Shown here piece by piece: positions 1 to 6,969 of a stretch of 21,135 bases of DNA. Location: the NCBI GenBank assembly GCA_030619345.1, contig JAUXBO010000007.1:1-21135 (forward strand). The letters run 5' to 3'. Position 1 is the first letter of the stretch; the number at the start of each line of letters is the position of its first letter. A program made the position numbers and the translations under genes. The DNA comes from Candidatus Zixiibacteriota bacterium (GTDB taxonomy: Bacteria; Zixibacteria; MSB-5A5; GN15; FEB-12). The notes under the pieces were generated by a model. The model was not told the origin of the DNA and searched no databases. It was given only the letters and a program-made list of their open reading frames with translations.

Positions 1-267
1 CCCTTTGATCTCAGCCTCAAACGATCCCCTCGGCATTCTTAACGTGTCGCATTCCGATTCAGTCGTGTTATCGATTTTCAGCGTTATCCAGCCAACTTCA
101 GGATTATAACTGATCCTGCCTATGGTGCCGCAAATATGGCTGTTACTCGTCTGAAACGTGAGCGCATATACATCGCCCGATACGGACAGCGTAATTGAAT
201 CGGTGCGTTCAATCGGAAAGAACGGCGATGCTGCTTCGCGCATGTTAATGACGACATGCCCTTCGTA
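1..267 (-). repeat. Protein-coding repeat domain, copy 1 (first lipoprotein)
   Basis: This stretch encodes residues 36-124 of the partial lipoprotein. It opens with Y-E-G, has a T-D-S-I-T-L strand, a first cysteine (I-C, residue 81) and a second in C-D-T-L-R-M-P-R-G (residue 108), 27 residues apart. It aligns with the two copies in the neighbouring gene and may continue beyond the window. The similarity was found by eye at the protein level; no DNA-level repeat is obvious. Confidence 0.6.
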
Positions 268-372
268 ACGATTCGCCGGCAAAACATCTTCGAAGGAAGT
301 AGGCGCATCTTCTTTTTCGCACCCGGCCAACAGTAAACCAACTAATAGAATTGTGACTACAATAAAACGCAA
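1..372 (-). CDS. Lipoprotein with two-cysteine repeat domain (3' part beyond window)
   Basis: The frame is open from a TTG codon at 372-370 to the window edge (124 codons, no stop). TTG is chosen because a GGGAGAG Shine-Dalgarno lies just upstream and the first residues form a lipoprotein signal: Arg-2, a hydrophobic run, then the lipobox LLAGC with Cys-18. The frame is also open upstream as far as the stop of the preceding gene at 439, but that stretch has no better start. After a short acidic linker, residues 36-124 form a beta-rich domain with Cys-81 and Cys-108 that aligns with both halves of the next lipoprotein upstream, so the two genes are tandem paralogues 66 bases apart. Probably membrane-anchored and periplasmic or surface-exposed. 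Function unknown. An ATG-only ORF search misses this gene. Confidence 0.8.
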   Translation of the reverse strand, partial: MRFIVVTILLVGLLLAGCEKEDAPTSFEDVLPANRYEGHVVINMREAASPFFPIERTDSITLSVSGDVYALTFQTSNSHICGTIGRISYNPEVGWITLKIDNTTESECDTLRMPRGSFEAEIKG

Positions 373-438
373 ATTCTCTCCCGTAAAGTCTTCCCTAATA
401 TAACGGCAGAGCGGTCCCGATTGTTCAACTCCGTCTTT

Positions 439-1353
439 CTATAGACCAATTAGTTGAAGTCTGATTAAGATTGAATCATAGTAATTACCCGGTATAGGGG
501 CATATCTCGAACCTGTAATCGTAACCCCGTTGTACCGGAAATCCGCCTCATAAACTCCCGTAAGATTCAATGACACGTCACAGACGGTTGTATCGGATAT
601 CGTCGAATCGACTGCAAAGCTAATCGCGCTATATGCCGGATCGATCTCAATGTGACCAGCGACCGAGCAAAGATCGGTGCCAGTATGGACTGTTAAAGTG
701 TACAAAGAATCTATTATAGTCAGGGTAACGGAATCTTCAATCGTACTTTGATTTTCATTAACATACTTGTCCACGGTCATTGTACCGGTGTAGCTGTCGA
801 ATAAGTTATAGGCGTCAAGTTTAAATGAATATTGCACCCGCTCGATATCTCCCGAAGGCAGCATCACATTGCGGGCAGTATCCATTGTCAGCGTGCTTTC
901 GGTATACACAGATAACATCGTTCCCCGCGGCACCCTGAGACTGTCGCACAGGCCACCCAGCGATTGACTGGTCAGGAGCACCGTCAAATCTCCTACGCCG
1001 CAATCCAATTTGCCACGATTGTCGCATAAGTTACTGATATGTGAAATAAAAATCAGCTGAAAGCTGTCGGGCAAAATTACGAAGGCAACAGTATCAGTGG
1101 TAGTCACAGGGAATCCCTGGTCCGGCCTGGTGTAATCAAGAGTACCTTTGTAACCCTCAGCAAGAAAGATGGGCGGTTGGGTCGGCTCATAAGTGAAACC
1201 GGTATCCGGGTCTTGAATAGTGTCGGTCGTGTCGTCAGGCGCTGTGATACCATTATCTTCCTCCTCCTCACCGCAACTTGCGGCCAGAAAAATCAGAAGG
1301 GCTATGGTAATACTGACGAGCAGACGTCTTAGGTTCAGAAGTTCTTTGGTCAT
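439..1353 (-). CDS. Lipoprotein with two tandem copies of a two-cysteine repeat domain
   Basis: A 304-residue protein starting at ATG 1353-1351. A longer frame from 1446 would overlap pyrG and put about 31 hydrophilic residues before the signal sequence, so the internal Met is preferred. A basic N-terminus, a hydrophobic segment and LAASC give lipid-modified Cys-27, followed by an acidic Asp/Thr-rich linker (28-60). Residues 68-154 and 188-274 are two diverged copies of one beta-rich domain, each opening with Y-x-G and holding two cysteines 26-29 residues apart (C110/C136 and C229/C258). The first copy carries a C-D-S-L-R-V-P-R-G motif that is nearly the same in the downstream lipoprotein. 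It follows pyrG by 64 bases and may be read from the gatC promoter or its own. No known family recognised. Localisation is well supported, function is not. Confidence 0.8.
   Translation of the reverse strand: MTKELLNLRRLLVSITIALLIFLAASCGEEEEDNGITAPDDTTDTIQDPDTGFTYEPTQPPIFLAEGYKGTLDYTRPDQGFPVTTTDTVAFVILPDSFQLIFISHISNLCDNRGKLDCGVGDLTVLLTSQSLGGLCDSLRVPRGTMLSVYTESTLTMDTARNVMLPSGDIERVQYSFKLDAYNLFDSYTGTMTVDKYVNENQSTIEDSVTLTIIDSLYTLTVHTGTDLCSVAGHIEIDPAYSAISFAVDSTISDTTVCDVSLNLTGVYEADFRYNGVTITGSRYAPIPGNYYDSILIRLQLIGL
532..792 (-). repeat. Protein-coding repeat domain, copy 3 (C-terminal half of second lipoprotein)
   Basis: It opens with Y-T-G, has an E-D-S-V-T-L strand and a D-S-L-Y-T-L strand, then cysteines in D-L-C-S and V-C-D-V, 29 residues apart. 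The spacing from the opening Tyr to the first Cys (41 residues) matches copies 1 (45) and 2 (42). The P-R-G end is lost. Confidence 0.55.
892..1152 (-). repeat. Protein-coding repeat domain, copy 2 (N-terminal half of second lipoprotein)
   Basis: It opens with Y-K-G, has a T-D-T-V-A-F strand, then cysteines in N-L-C-D and in C-D-S-L-R-V-P-R-G, 26 residues apart. It is closer to copy 1 than to copy 3, because both keep the P-R-G ending. It contains one extra cysteine (L-D-C) not seen in the other copies. Confidence 0.6.
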
Positions 1354-1417
1354 CGTATGTACGAGAAAACGAATAGCCTGTATAGATTGTTTAGACCGAA
1401 CTGGTCCAAAAGGCCGA

Positions 1418-3073
1418 TTAGTCTCTCTTGCTGGCCTCCGGTTCAAGCTCTATCGTTCTTTTTTCGTGATAGGCCACCGAAGCCCCCACAAAATCTCTGA
1501 AAAGCGGGTGGGGATTTGTCGGTCGTGATTTCAATTCGGGATGGAACTGTACACCCACAAACCAGGGGTGTTCGCCGATCTCTATAATCTCAACCAGACG
1601 TCCATCGGGCGACAGTCCCGATAGAATTAAGCCATGCTCGGTGAGCATATCACGATAAGCATTGTTGACTTCGTAACGGTGCCGGTGTCTCTCCGACACC
1701 TTTGCTTTCCCATAAGCTACTTCCGATTTGGATCCGCTGGTAAGCTCGCATGGATACGCCCCCAGGCGCATGGTACCACCCAATTCAGTGACTCCCTCCT
1801 GGTCGGCCATGAGATGGATCACCGGGTGTTTCAATTCGCGATAGAACTCATAGGAGTGAGCCTCGGAAAGATTACAAATATTGCGGGCATACTCAATAAC
1901 AGCACATTGCATCCCCAGACAAATCCCAAAAAACGGTATCTTGTTCTCGCGCACATACCTGATAGCTTCAATTTTCCCTTCCACGCCCCGTTCTCCAAAT
2001 CCGCCTGGAATCAAGAGGCCGTCGATGTCATACAGGAACTTCTCGGGGCCATGCTGTTTGATGTCTTCAGAACTAACCCATATCAGTTTGACCTCAGCAT
2101 CATTGGCTACGCCGGCATGTACAAACGATTCAATTATAGATTTGTAGGCATCTTTTAGCATTACATACTTGCCGCAGATTCCAATCTTGATCGATTTTTT
2201 AGGATCGTTGATCTTTTCGACCATAGCCGCCCAGTCGCCCAGTTGTGGCTGTGGCAACTCCCACCCGAAGTGCTCGCAAATAATGTCATCCACTTCCTGC
2301 TGGTGGAACTTGACGGGTACATCATAAATAGTCGAAACATCTTCCGCCGCAATAACAGATCGGGTTGGGACCGAGCAGAACAGGCTGATTTTTTGACGAA
2401 GTCCCTCGGTGATCGGTTGAGCCGATCGACAGAGCAGCATATTTGCCTGTATTCCTATCTCGCGCAGTTCTCTCACCGAATGCTGGGTCGGCTTAGTCTT
2501 AAATTCACCAGCAGAATCAATATACGGCACCAGGGTGACATGGATAAACATAGTATTATTCGGGCCTTCTTCCTGACCCATTTGGCGGATGGCCTCAAGG
2601 AATGGCAAAGACTCAATATCACCGACGGTACCACCAATCTCAGCGATTATGACATCGGGGCTGTCGTCGACACGCTCCAGTTTCCGAAGGCGATTCTTGA
2701 TTTCCTCGGTAACATGAGGAATGACCTGTACCGTCGCCCCCAGGTAATCGCCGCGCCGCTCGCGGGTGATGATGGTATTGTAAATCTGGCCGGTAGTTAC
2801 ATTATTATCCTGGGTCATGGGAACACCCGTAAAGCGCTCGTAATGACCGAGATCAAGATCGGTCTCAGATCCGTCGTCGAGAACATATACTTCGCCGTGC
2901 TGGAATGGATTCATGGTCCCCGGGTCAACATTCAGGTAGGGATCAAACTTGACATGGCAGACAGATAGGCCGCGCCGCTGCAAGAGCAGGCCGATTGAGG
3001 AACCTGCGATTCCTTTGCCTAATGACGAAACAACACCGCCAGTTATGAAAATATACTTGGTTTTTTCGCTCAT
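1418..3073 (-). CDS. pyrG: CTP synthase
   Basis: Makes CTP from UTP, ATP and glutamine in the cytoplasm, the last step of de novo pyrimidine nucleotide synthesis. The 551 residues match the usual full length of the family. The synthase domain (about 1-275) begins with the G-G-V-V-S-S-L-G-K-G-I nucleotide loop, and E-I-G-G-T-V-G-D-I-E-S follows near residue 145. The class I glutamine amidotransferase domain (about 295-535) has the oxyanion G-G-F-G-E-R-G segment, nucleophile Cys-384 in F-G-I-C-L-G-M-Q, and His-511/Glu-513 in V-Q-F-H-P-E. The ATG at 3073 is fixed by the conserved N-terminus and a GAGGTC Shine-Dalgarno. It follows kdsB by 12 bases, so CTP production is co-transcribed with a CTP-consuming enzyme. 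All expected catalytic residues are present. Confidence 0.98.
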   Translation of the reverse strand: MSEKTKYIFITGGVVSSLGKGIAGSSIGLLLQRRGLSVCHVKFDPYLNVDPGTMNPFQHGEVYVLDDGSETDLDLGHYERFTGVPMTQDNNVTTGQIYNTIITRERRGDYLGATVQVIPHVTEEIKNRLRKLERVDDSPDVIIAEIGGTVGDIESLPFLEAIRQMGQEEGPNNTMFIHVTLVPYIDSAGEFKTKPTQHSVRELREIGIQANMLLCRSAQPITEGLRQKISLFCSVPTRSVIAAEDVSTIYDVPVKFHQQEVDDIICEHFGWELPQPQLGDWAAMVEKINDPKKSIKIGICGKYVMLKDAYKSIIESFVHAGVANDAEVKLIWVSSEDIKQHGPEKFLYDIDGLLIPGGFGERGVEGKIEAIRYVRENKIPFFGICLGMQCAVIEYARNICNLSEAHSYEFYRELKHPVIHLMADQEGVTELGGTMRLGAYPCELTSGSKSEVAYGKAKVSERHRHRYEVNNAYRDMLTEHGLILSGLSPDGRLVEIIEIGEHPWFVGVQFHPELKSRPTNPHPLFRDFVGASVAYHEKRTIELEPEASKRD

Positions 3074-3085
3074 CTGGGACCTCTA

Positions 3086-3823
3086 TTATAAACTATCTAT
3101 TTTTTCTAAATCCTGCAAACTATCAATTGAGACCGTCTTCATACTGGTCCGGTAAACAGAGATTCTCTCACGATTACAAAGAATACGTAGTTGCTCCAAC
3201 GATTCCGCCTTCTCCAGTTTCTCACGAGGCCAGGCGGCAAACTTCTTTAGACCTGACTTTTTGAAAAGATAAACTCCAATATGTTTCAGATAGCCGTACT
3301 GTCTGCTTCTCTGGTCTAAGGATGGGTCCTGTATAAACGGAAGCGGAAAACGCGAAAACCAAAGGGCCCGGTCTTCTTTATCCATAATGACTTTAACCGT
3401 ATTCGGGTCAAACAGTTCATCATCCGATTCAATCTTTCGCGCCAGAGTCCCAAATCCGGTCTTCCTCTCGGCTGCAAATTTCCGAATCGACTGGTCGATC
3501 ACCGATGCTTTGAGCCCAAAGCAGTCAGCCTGTACATTAAGATAGATATCAGCCTTGACCTTTTCTGCCGCAGCCGCAACCCGGTCGGACCCGGTTTTGT
3601 ATCTTGAACCGGTCATGATAACTTCGGCACCGTAGTCACTCATCACTCTCTGTATTTCATGGCTGTCAGTTGCAATGGCTACCTGATCGATACGGTGACA
3701 GCGAGTCATGCTCTCCCAGACATAAAAAAGAAGCGGCTTTCCGTGGAAAGGATGAAGCACCTTCCCTGGAAACCGCTGCGAACCAAGCCGAGCCGGAATT
3801 ATGGCCGCTACTTTGGCAGCCAT
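3086..3823 (-). CDS. kdsB: 3-deoxy-manno-octulosonate cytidylyltransferase (CMP-KDO synthetase)
   Basis: Activates KDO with CTP to CMP-KDO for the LPS inner core, so the cell probably makes a KDO-containing outer membrane. The 245 residues are the normal family length. The N-terminal I-P-A-R-L-G-S-Q-R-F-P-G-K nucleotide motif, the A-L-W-F-S-R-F-P-L-P-F segment, H-I-G-V-Y and the C-terminal E-S-L-E-Q-L-R block are all characteristic. One oddity: the metal-binding segment usually written V-Q-G-D-E-P is V-Q-A-D-C-F here (Asp-100 kept). The start ATG overlaps the gatC stop in TAATG, so translation is probably coupled. Another sugar cytidylyltransferase is the main alternative, but the overall pattern favours KdsB. 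Confidence 0.9.
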   Translation of the reverse strand: MAAKVAAIIPARLGSQRFPGKVLHPFHGKPLLFYVWESMTRCHRIDQVAIATDSHEIQRVMSDYGAEVIMTGSRYKTGSDRVAAAAEKVKADIYLNVQADCFGLKASVIDQSIRKFAAERKTGFGTLARKIESDDELFDPNTVKVIMDKEDRALWFSRFPLPFIQDPSLDQRSRQYGYLKHIGVYLFKKSGLKKFAAWPREKLEKAESLEQLRILCNRERISVYRTSMKTVSIDSLQDLEKIDSL

Positions 3824-4110
3824 TAGCCGAGCACCTTTGGCACCAGGAAAAACTCACCATCGGTAGCGGGAGCATTGGCCAGGGCAGCTTCTCTTGGCAG
3901 CGATGGAATCACGACATCTTCCCGAAGCACATTGGCAGAGTCAATAAACTGATCACGCGGTTCGACACCCTCGGTATCCACTTGCGTCATCTGCTCAAAA
4001 TAGTCGACCACCACAGTCAAATCCTGGGATAGTTTCTCTAAGTCATTCTCGCTGAGTTGTAAGCGGGCTAACGCGGCAATACGCTTGATTTCATCTTTTT
4101 CTAGCGGCAC
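3823..4110 (-). CDS. gatC: Aspartyl/glutamyl-tRNA amidotransferase subunit C
   Basis: Small stabilising subunit of GatCAB, which converts mischarged Glu-tRNA(Gln) or Asp-tRNA(Asn) to the correct aminoacyl-tRNA. The 95 residues match the family throughout: I-A-A-L-A-R-L-Q-L-S near the N-terminus, a middle V-D-T-E-G-V-E-P, L-R-E-D-V, and a C-terminal D-G-E-F-F-L-V-P-K-V. The start must be GTG 4110-4108, because a TGA stop lies two codons upstream in frame. There is no Shine-Dalgarno, and a TTGACA promoter lies so close that the mRNA is probably leaderless. gatA and gatB are not next to it and must lie elsewhere. It heads the kdsB-pyrG-lipoprotein operon. Confidence 0.95.
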   Translation of the reverse strand: MPLEKDEIKRIAALARLQLSENDLEKLSQDLTVVVDYFEQMTQVDTEGVEPRDQFIDSANVLREDVVIPSLPREAALANAPATDGEFFLVPKVLG

Positions 4111-4115
4111 AGGTC

Positions 4116-4144
4116 AACTTATCGCTCTTGAGGGTAACTGTCAA
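4116..4144 (-). promoter_or_regulatory. Promoter for the gatC-kdsB-pyrG operon, leaderless type
   Basis: On the minus strand, a perfect TTGACA (4144-4139) is followed by 17 bases and TAAGTT (4121-4116), which fits the TANNNT form of a -10 box. Five bases separate this from the GTG start of gatC, so transcription would begin at or next to the start codon. An alternative -10, GATAAG with a 15-base spacer, gives nearly the same start point. Confidence 0.5.
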
Positions 4145-4192
4145 GCAAAAACGGTTTTGAAACCAGTCTAAAGATATGGGTGGGACTTCCGA

Positions 4193-4198
4193 TACGAT
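4193..4198 (+). promoter_or_regulatory. Possible -10 box for the plus-strand three-gene operon
   Basis: TACGAT lies six bases before the ATG at 4205, the same geometry as the tilS promoter. There is no Shine-Dalgarno before this ATG and no recognisable -35 at 16-18 bases, so the call rests on the -10 alone. No sigma-54 -24/-12 pattern was seen. Confidence 0.25.
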
Positions 4199-4204
4199 AA
4201 GTAG

Positions 4205-5575
4205 ATGTATCAAAATGAAACAATGAGTAAACAAATGAAAAATATTGAGTTTCAGACTGAATCAAGATTGACGACCACAAATTGGGGCGGCAATCGACTA
4301 AATGATGAGATTCGAATTACAGGCTCTATTAGTCCGGCAGCAATTGAATCACTTCTACTTGGATTTTTGCTAAGAGGCCGATTTACTGAAGCTGAGAAAG
4401 AACAACTCGACAGGATGGCCCCCTCTCGCTCCATAACTTTCGTAATTCAGTCCGGCAAATGGCTCCACCCGGAGAACCTGAGCTTGTTCGATTTGAATGT
4501 CCTGAGCCCGAGTGCCGACCAGCAGAACGGCGCTATTTTTACCCATTTTTGCCAACCTGTACCCGGCAGCAGTCTGCAACGGCACAAGATAACGACCGCG
4601 ATCATTAATCCCGGAAGCAAAACTCCCCTTACTTTGGGACTCCTGGGACCAGATCATGAGATTTCGCCACCTTACCGAGAGAATCGGTTTGTTTCACTGG
4701 TTGATCTATTCAGGAAGGCATATCGCCCGGCGGCCGATTTGGCTCGTCGCCTCGATTCCAAAATAAAACCGAACGAAGCAGCCATCATAGTTAATCGTGC
4801 TTCCGGGAAAGTAATCCACGCGACTTCCGAAGCAGCCAAAATCTGCAATCGGACCATTGACAGCCTGCTTGACCGAGAGTACCACCAGATCAAAGAAAGT
4901 TTTCCGCACTTGCGACCGGGCATGAGATTTCAGCTCGAGAATCTAAACGAAAGTGATTTGAGTATCGGTATCCTCAAGATAGGCGTTCCGACTGATCAGA
5001 CATCGAGAGTGGAAAAAGAAGGACTCTTCCTGATTGACCAGTCTGAGAGCGCTCTGCATTTGCTGCGCTCTTCGAGTGCTTCTGATTCCAGACATTGTGT
5101 AATCAGGCCGACAGGTAAAATCTCGCACTGTCTTACCAGACTAAAACATGGCCTGATTGGACATGAAGACTTAAATGGAAAGAGCAATCTTCTTGTAGCC
5201 ATGGATAATGCCATTCGAAACATGATCGGTGGTCATGAATCCCAATACCCGATTCAAATAAAAACATACGGTTCCAATTTTACACTACAGACAGCCAATG
5301 TTGAGACTGTCACCCTATTGGAAACAGCGCTGCTGGTCCATCTGGATCGAAATCAGCGCCCGTTCCAAACGGAGATAAGAATTGATTCAGGAGTCTCGCT
5401 GACCCTGACGATGACAACCGCTACCTCCCAAAACAGCCAGCCGCTTGAGTTCCAGCCTAAATGGATCAAGCAACTGGACAACTTCAATCATGTGTGTGAT
5501 ATCTCACATCGCCGCTCTGACGGCGAAACCAGACTCGAAACCATTATCTCATTCAAGGAATCGCCGAAACTATGA
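4205..5575 (+). CDS. Sensor-kinase-like protein lacking kinase motifs
   Basis: 456 residues, no signal peptide or membrane segment, so cytoplasmic. No confident family match. By eye, residues 190-230 resemble a PAS core (A-A-I-I-V-N-R-A-S-G-K-V-I-H-A-T), residues 285-345 could be a helical dimerisation region with a lone candidate His-308 in G-K-I-S-H-C-L, and residues 355-450 have the strand/helix pattern of a HATPase fold. The usual H-E-L/N-N-P, N-box and D-x-G-x-G signatures are absent, so if related to histidine kinases it is probably inactive or strongly diverged. It overlaps the next gene by ATGA and is the first of a three-gene plus-strand operon diverging from gatC. In-frame ATGs at 4223 and 4235 are alternative starts; none has a Shine-Dalgarno. 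The gene call is firm, the kinase relationship is inference. Confidence 0.75.
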   Translation: MYQNETMSKQMKNIEFQTESRLTTTNWGGNRLNDEIRITGSISPAAIESLLLGFLLRGRFTEAEKEQLDRMAPSRSITFVIQSGKWLHPENLSLFDLNVLSPSADQQNGAIFTHFCQPVPGSSLQRHKITTAIINPGSKTPLTLGLLGPDHEISPPYRENRFVSLVDLFRKAYRPAADLARRLDSKIKPNEAAIIVNRASGKVIHATSEAAKICNRTIDSLLDREYHQIKESFPHLRPGMRFQLENLNESDLSIGILKIGVPTDQTSRVEKEGLFLIDQSESALHLLRSSSASDSRHCVIRPTGKISHCLTRLKHGLIGHEDLNGKSNLLVAMDNAIRNMIGGHESQYPIQIKTYGSNFTLQTANVETVTLLETALLVHLDRNQRPFQTEIRIDSGVSLTLTMTTATSQNSQPLEFQPKWIKQLDNFNHVCDISHRRSDGETRLETIISFKESPKL

Positions 5576-6969
5576 ACTCCGCATCTGACCATCAAGTCGC
5601 CAAAGTTCTGATCTTATGTTCAGAATCACTAAGTCAGGAAAGTGTCGAATCATACCTGGCCGACACAACCATAGCCTGGGATGTGTGTAACGGATTCTCG
5701 GCAGTCGAAACCAAATTGAAGTCGGACAATTATGCGGTAGTGGTAAGTGCTCCGGCTGGTGATTCATCCGAACAGCAACTATTGGACAGATTGAAAGCCA
5801 ATTATTCTGAGCTTGAGTTCGTGCACTACATTCCCACCACGGCAATCCAATCGGCAGGCCATTCACAAACTGGTCGCACCAACAGCCTGATGTTTGTGGT
5901 CACCGACCTGTCCCACCTAAAAGCCACTCTGGAACTGGCCATAAAACACCAGAGTATGAAGAATGAGTTGTTCGCCCTGCGCGGCCAGATTGCTATGTCA
6001 TACGGTTTTGACAATATCGTTGGCCTTACTGACCAAATACAGGAGGTCAAAAGAACTCTATCCAAAGTGGCTGAAACAGACATTACTATTCTGCTGACTG
6101 GTCCTGAAGGTTCCGGCCGCACTCTGATCGCCCATAGTCTGCATCACCATTCGCGCCGTCGCCACGAAAAACTAATCACGTACGATTGCAGGAAGTCAGC
6201 CGAAGCGCAGCAAGTTTTTCAACTATTCGGAAGTAACAATGATACCGACACCCCTGGGGAATCGGCGATTGAACAGGCTGACGGCGGAACGCTTTACATT
6301 AAAGATGTGGAAATGCTAAGTCTGCCTCACCAACGGCAACTGGCAACTTTTTTGAGCACCATGTCCATCCAAACAGGATCAACAGGTGAAAATATAAAGG
6401 TTGATATCCGACTGCTACTTTCCGCAAGCGAAGACCTGGAGAGCGCTGTGAAAGCTGGCACGTTCAGCCAGGAACTCTGGCACCAGATCAATGTCATACC
6501 GATAAACCTGCCGTCAATGGCCGAGAGAATCGATGATCTTGAGCTTCTTGTCGAATACACCCTGAGACGGATTACGTCCCGGTCTGAATCTCCGACACTT
6601 ACTGTCTCACCGTCCGCATTGGAAACTTTACGAAATCACGACTGGCCCGGGCAGGTAAAAGAATTGGTCTCCGTCCTGACCAGAGCAGCCGCAGTCTGTA
6701 GAAACTCGCAGATTGAAGCTCACGACCTGGGTTCACTGGCCCCGTCAGTTGGAATAAGGAACCGCGTCGATAACGTTGGTATTTCCAATCTCGGGATTGC
6801 TCGTGGCAAACTGGCCGAAAACCAGAAAGATTTGATCGTAAAGGCACTAAACGAAAACGACTGGAATTTCACTCATACCTCACAGGAACTTGGAATCGGA
6901 CGCACGACACTCTGGAGAAAAGTCAAAAAGTACAACCTTAAGAGAGAGGCTGAGAAAAATACAGTATGA
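5572..6969 (+). CDS. NtrC-type regulator with degenerate receiver and AAA+ domains and intact Fis HTH
   Basis: 465 residues in the order receiver-like (about 10-125), AAA+ (about 145-385), Fis-type HTH (about 415-457), the layout of NtrC sigma-54 activators. Nearly every functional residue is changed. The receiver has Ser/Ala where the phospho-accepting Asp belongs (Y-A-V-V-V-S-A, 54-60). Walker A is G-P-E-G-S-G-R-T (177-184) with Arg-183 for Lys. The GAFTGA loop is missing between L-F-G (218-220) and G-G-T-L-Y (238-242). Walker B reads L-Y-I-K-D instead of L-F-L-D-E. Both finger arginines of F-R-E-D-L-Y-Y-R-L are gone (F-S-Q-E-L-W-H-Q-I, 298-306). W-P-G-Q-V-K-E-L and the HTH are good. Probably a DNA-binding protein that neither hydrolyses ATP nor remodels sigma-54 holoenzyme (inference). 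Start overlaps the previous stop as ATGA. Confidence 0.88.
   Translation: MNSASDHQVAKVLILCSESLSQESVESYLADTTIAWDVCNGFSAVETKLKSDNYAVVVSAPAGDSSEQQLLDRLKANYSELEFVHYIPTTAIQSAGHSQTGRTNSLMFVVTDLSHLKATLELAIKHQSMKNELFALRGQIAMSYGFDNIVGLTDQIQEVKRTLSKVAETDITILLTGPEGSGRTLIAHSLHHHSRRRHEKLITYDCRKSAEAQQVFQLFGSNNDTDTPGESAIEQADGGTLYIKDVEMLSLPHQRQLATFLSTMSIQTGSTGENIKVDIRLLLSASEDLESAVKAGTFSQELWHQINVIPINLPSMAERIDDLELLVEYTLRRITSRSESPTLTVSPSALETLRNHDWPGQVKELVSVLTRAAAVCRNSQIEAHDLGSLAPSVGIRNRVDNVGISNLGIARGKLAENQKDLIVKALNENDWNFTHTSQELGIGRTTLWRKVKKYNLKREAEKNTV

Noticed and set aside
120..341. 73-codon minus-strand ATG frame
   Set aside because: It is in a different frame from the lipoprotein gene that has a lipobox and ribosome site; Arg/Met-rich shadow.
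1354..1420. TTGGAC...TATACA as a separate lipoprotein promoter
   Set aside because: Nineteen-base spacer and three to four matches per box; not better than chance.
1408..1436. Hairpin AGGCC...GGCCT plus TTTT at the pyrG stop
   Set aside because: Only five base pairs with a long loop and four T residues, partly inside pyrG. Too weak to call a terminator, so the lipoproteins may still be in the pyrG operon.
2243..2968. 241-codon plus-strand frame
   Set aside because: Antisense to the pyrG synthase domain; no ribosome site and no recognisable motif.
4111..4204. Sigma-70 -35/-10 pair for the plus-strand operon
   Set aside because: TTGAAA at 4157 and TACGAT at 4193 are 30 bases apart, and no other pair with a 15-19 base spacer stands out; only the -10 was kept, at low confidence.
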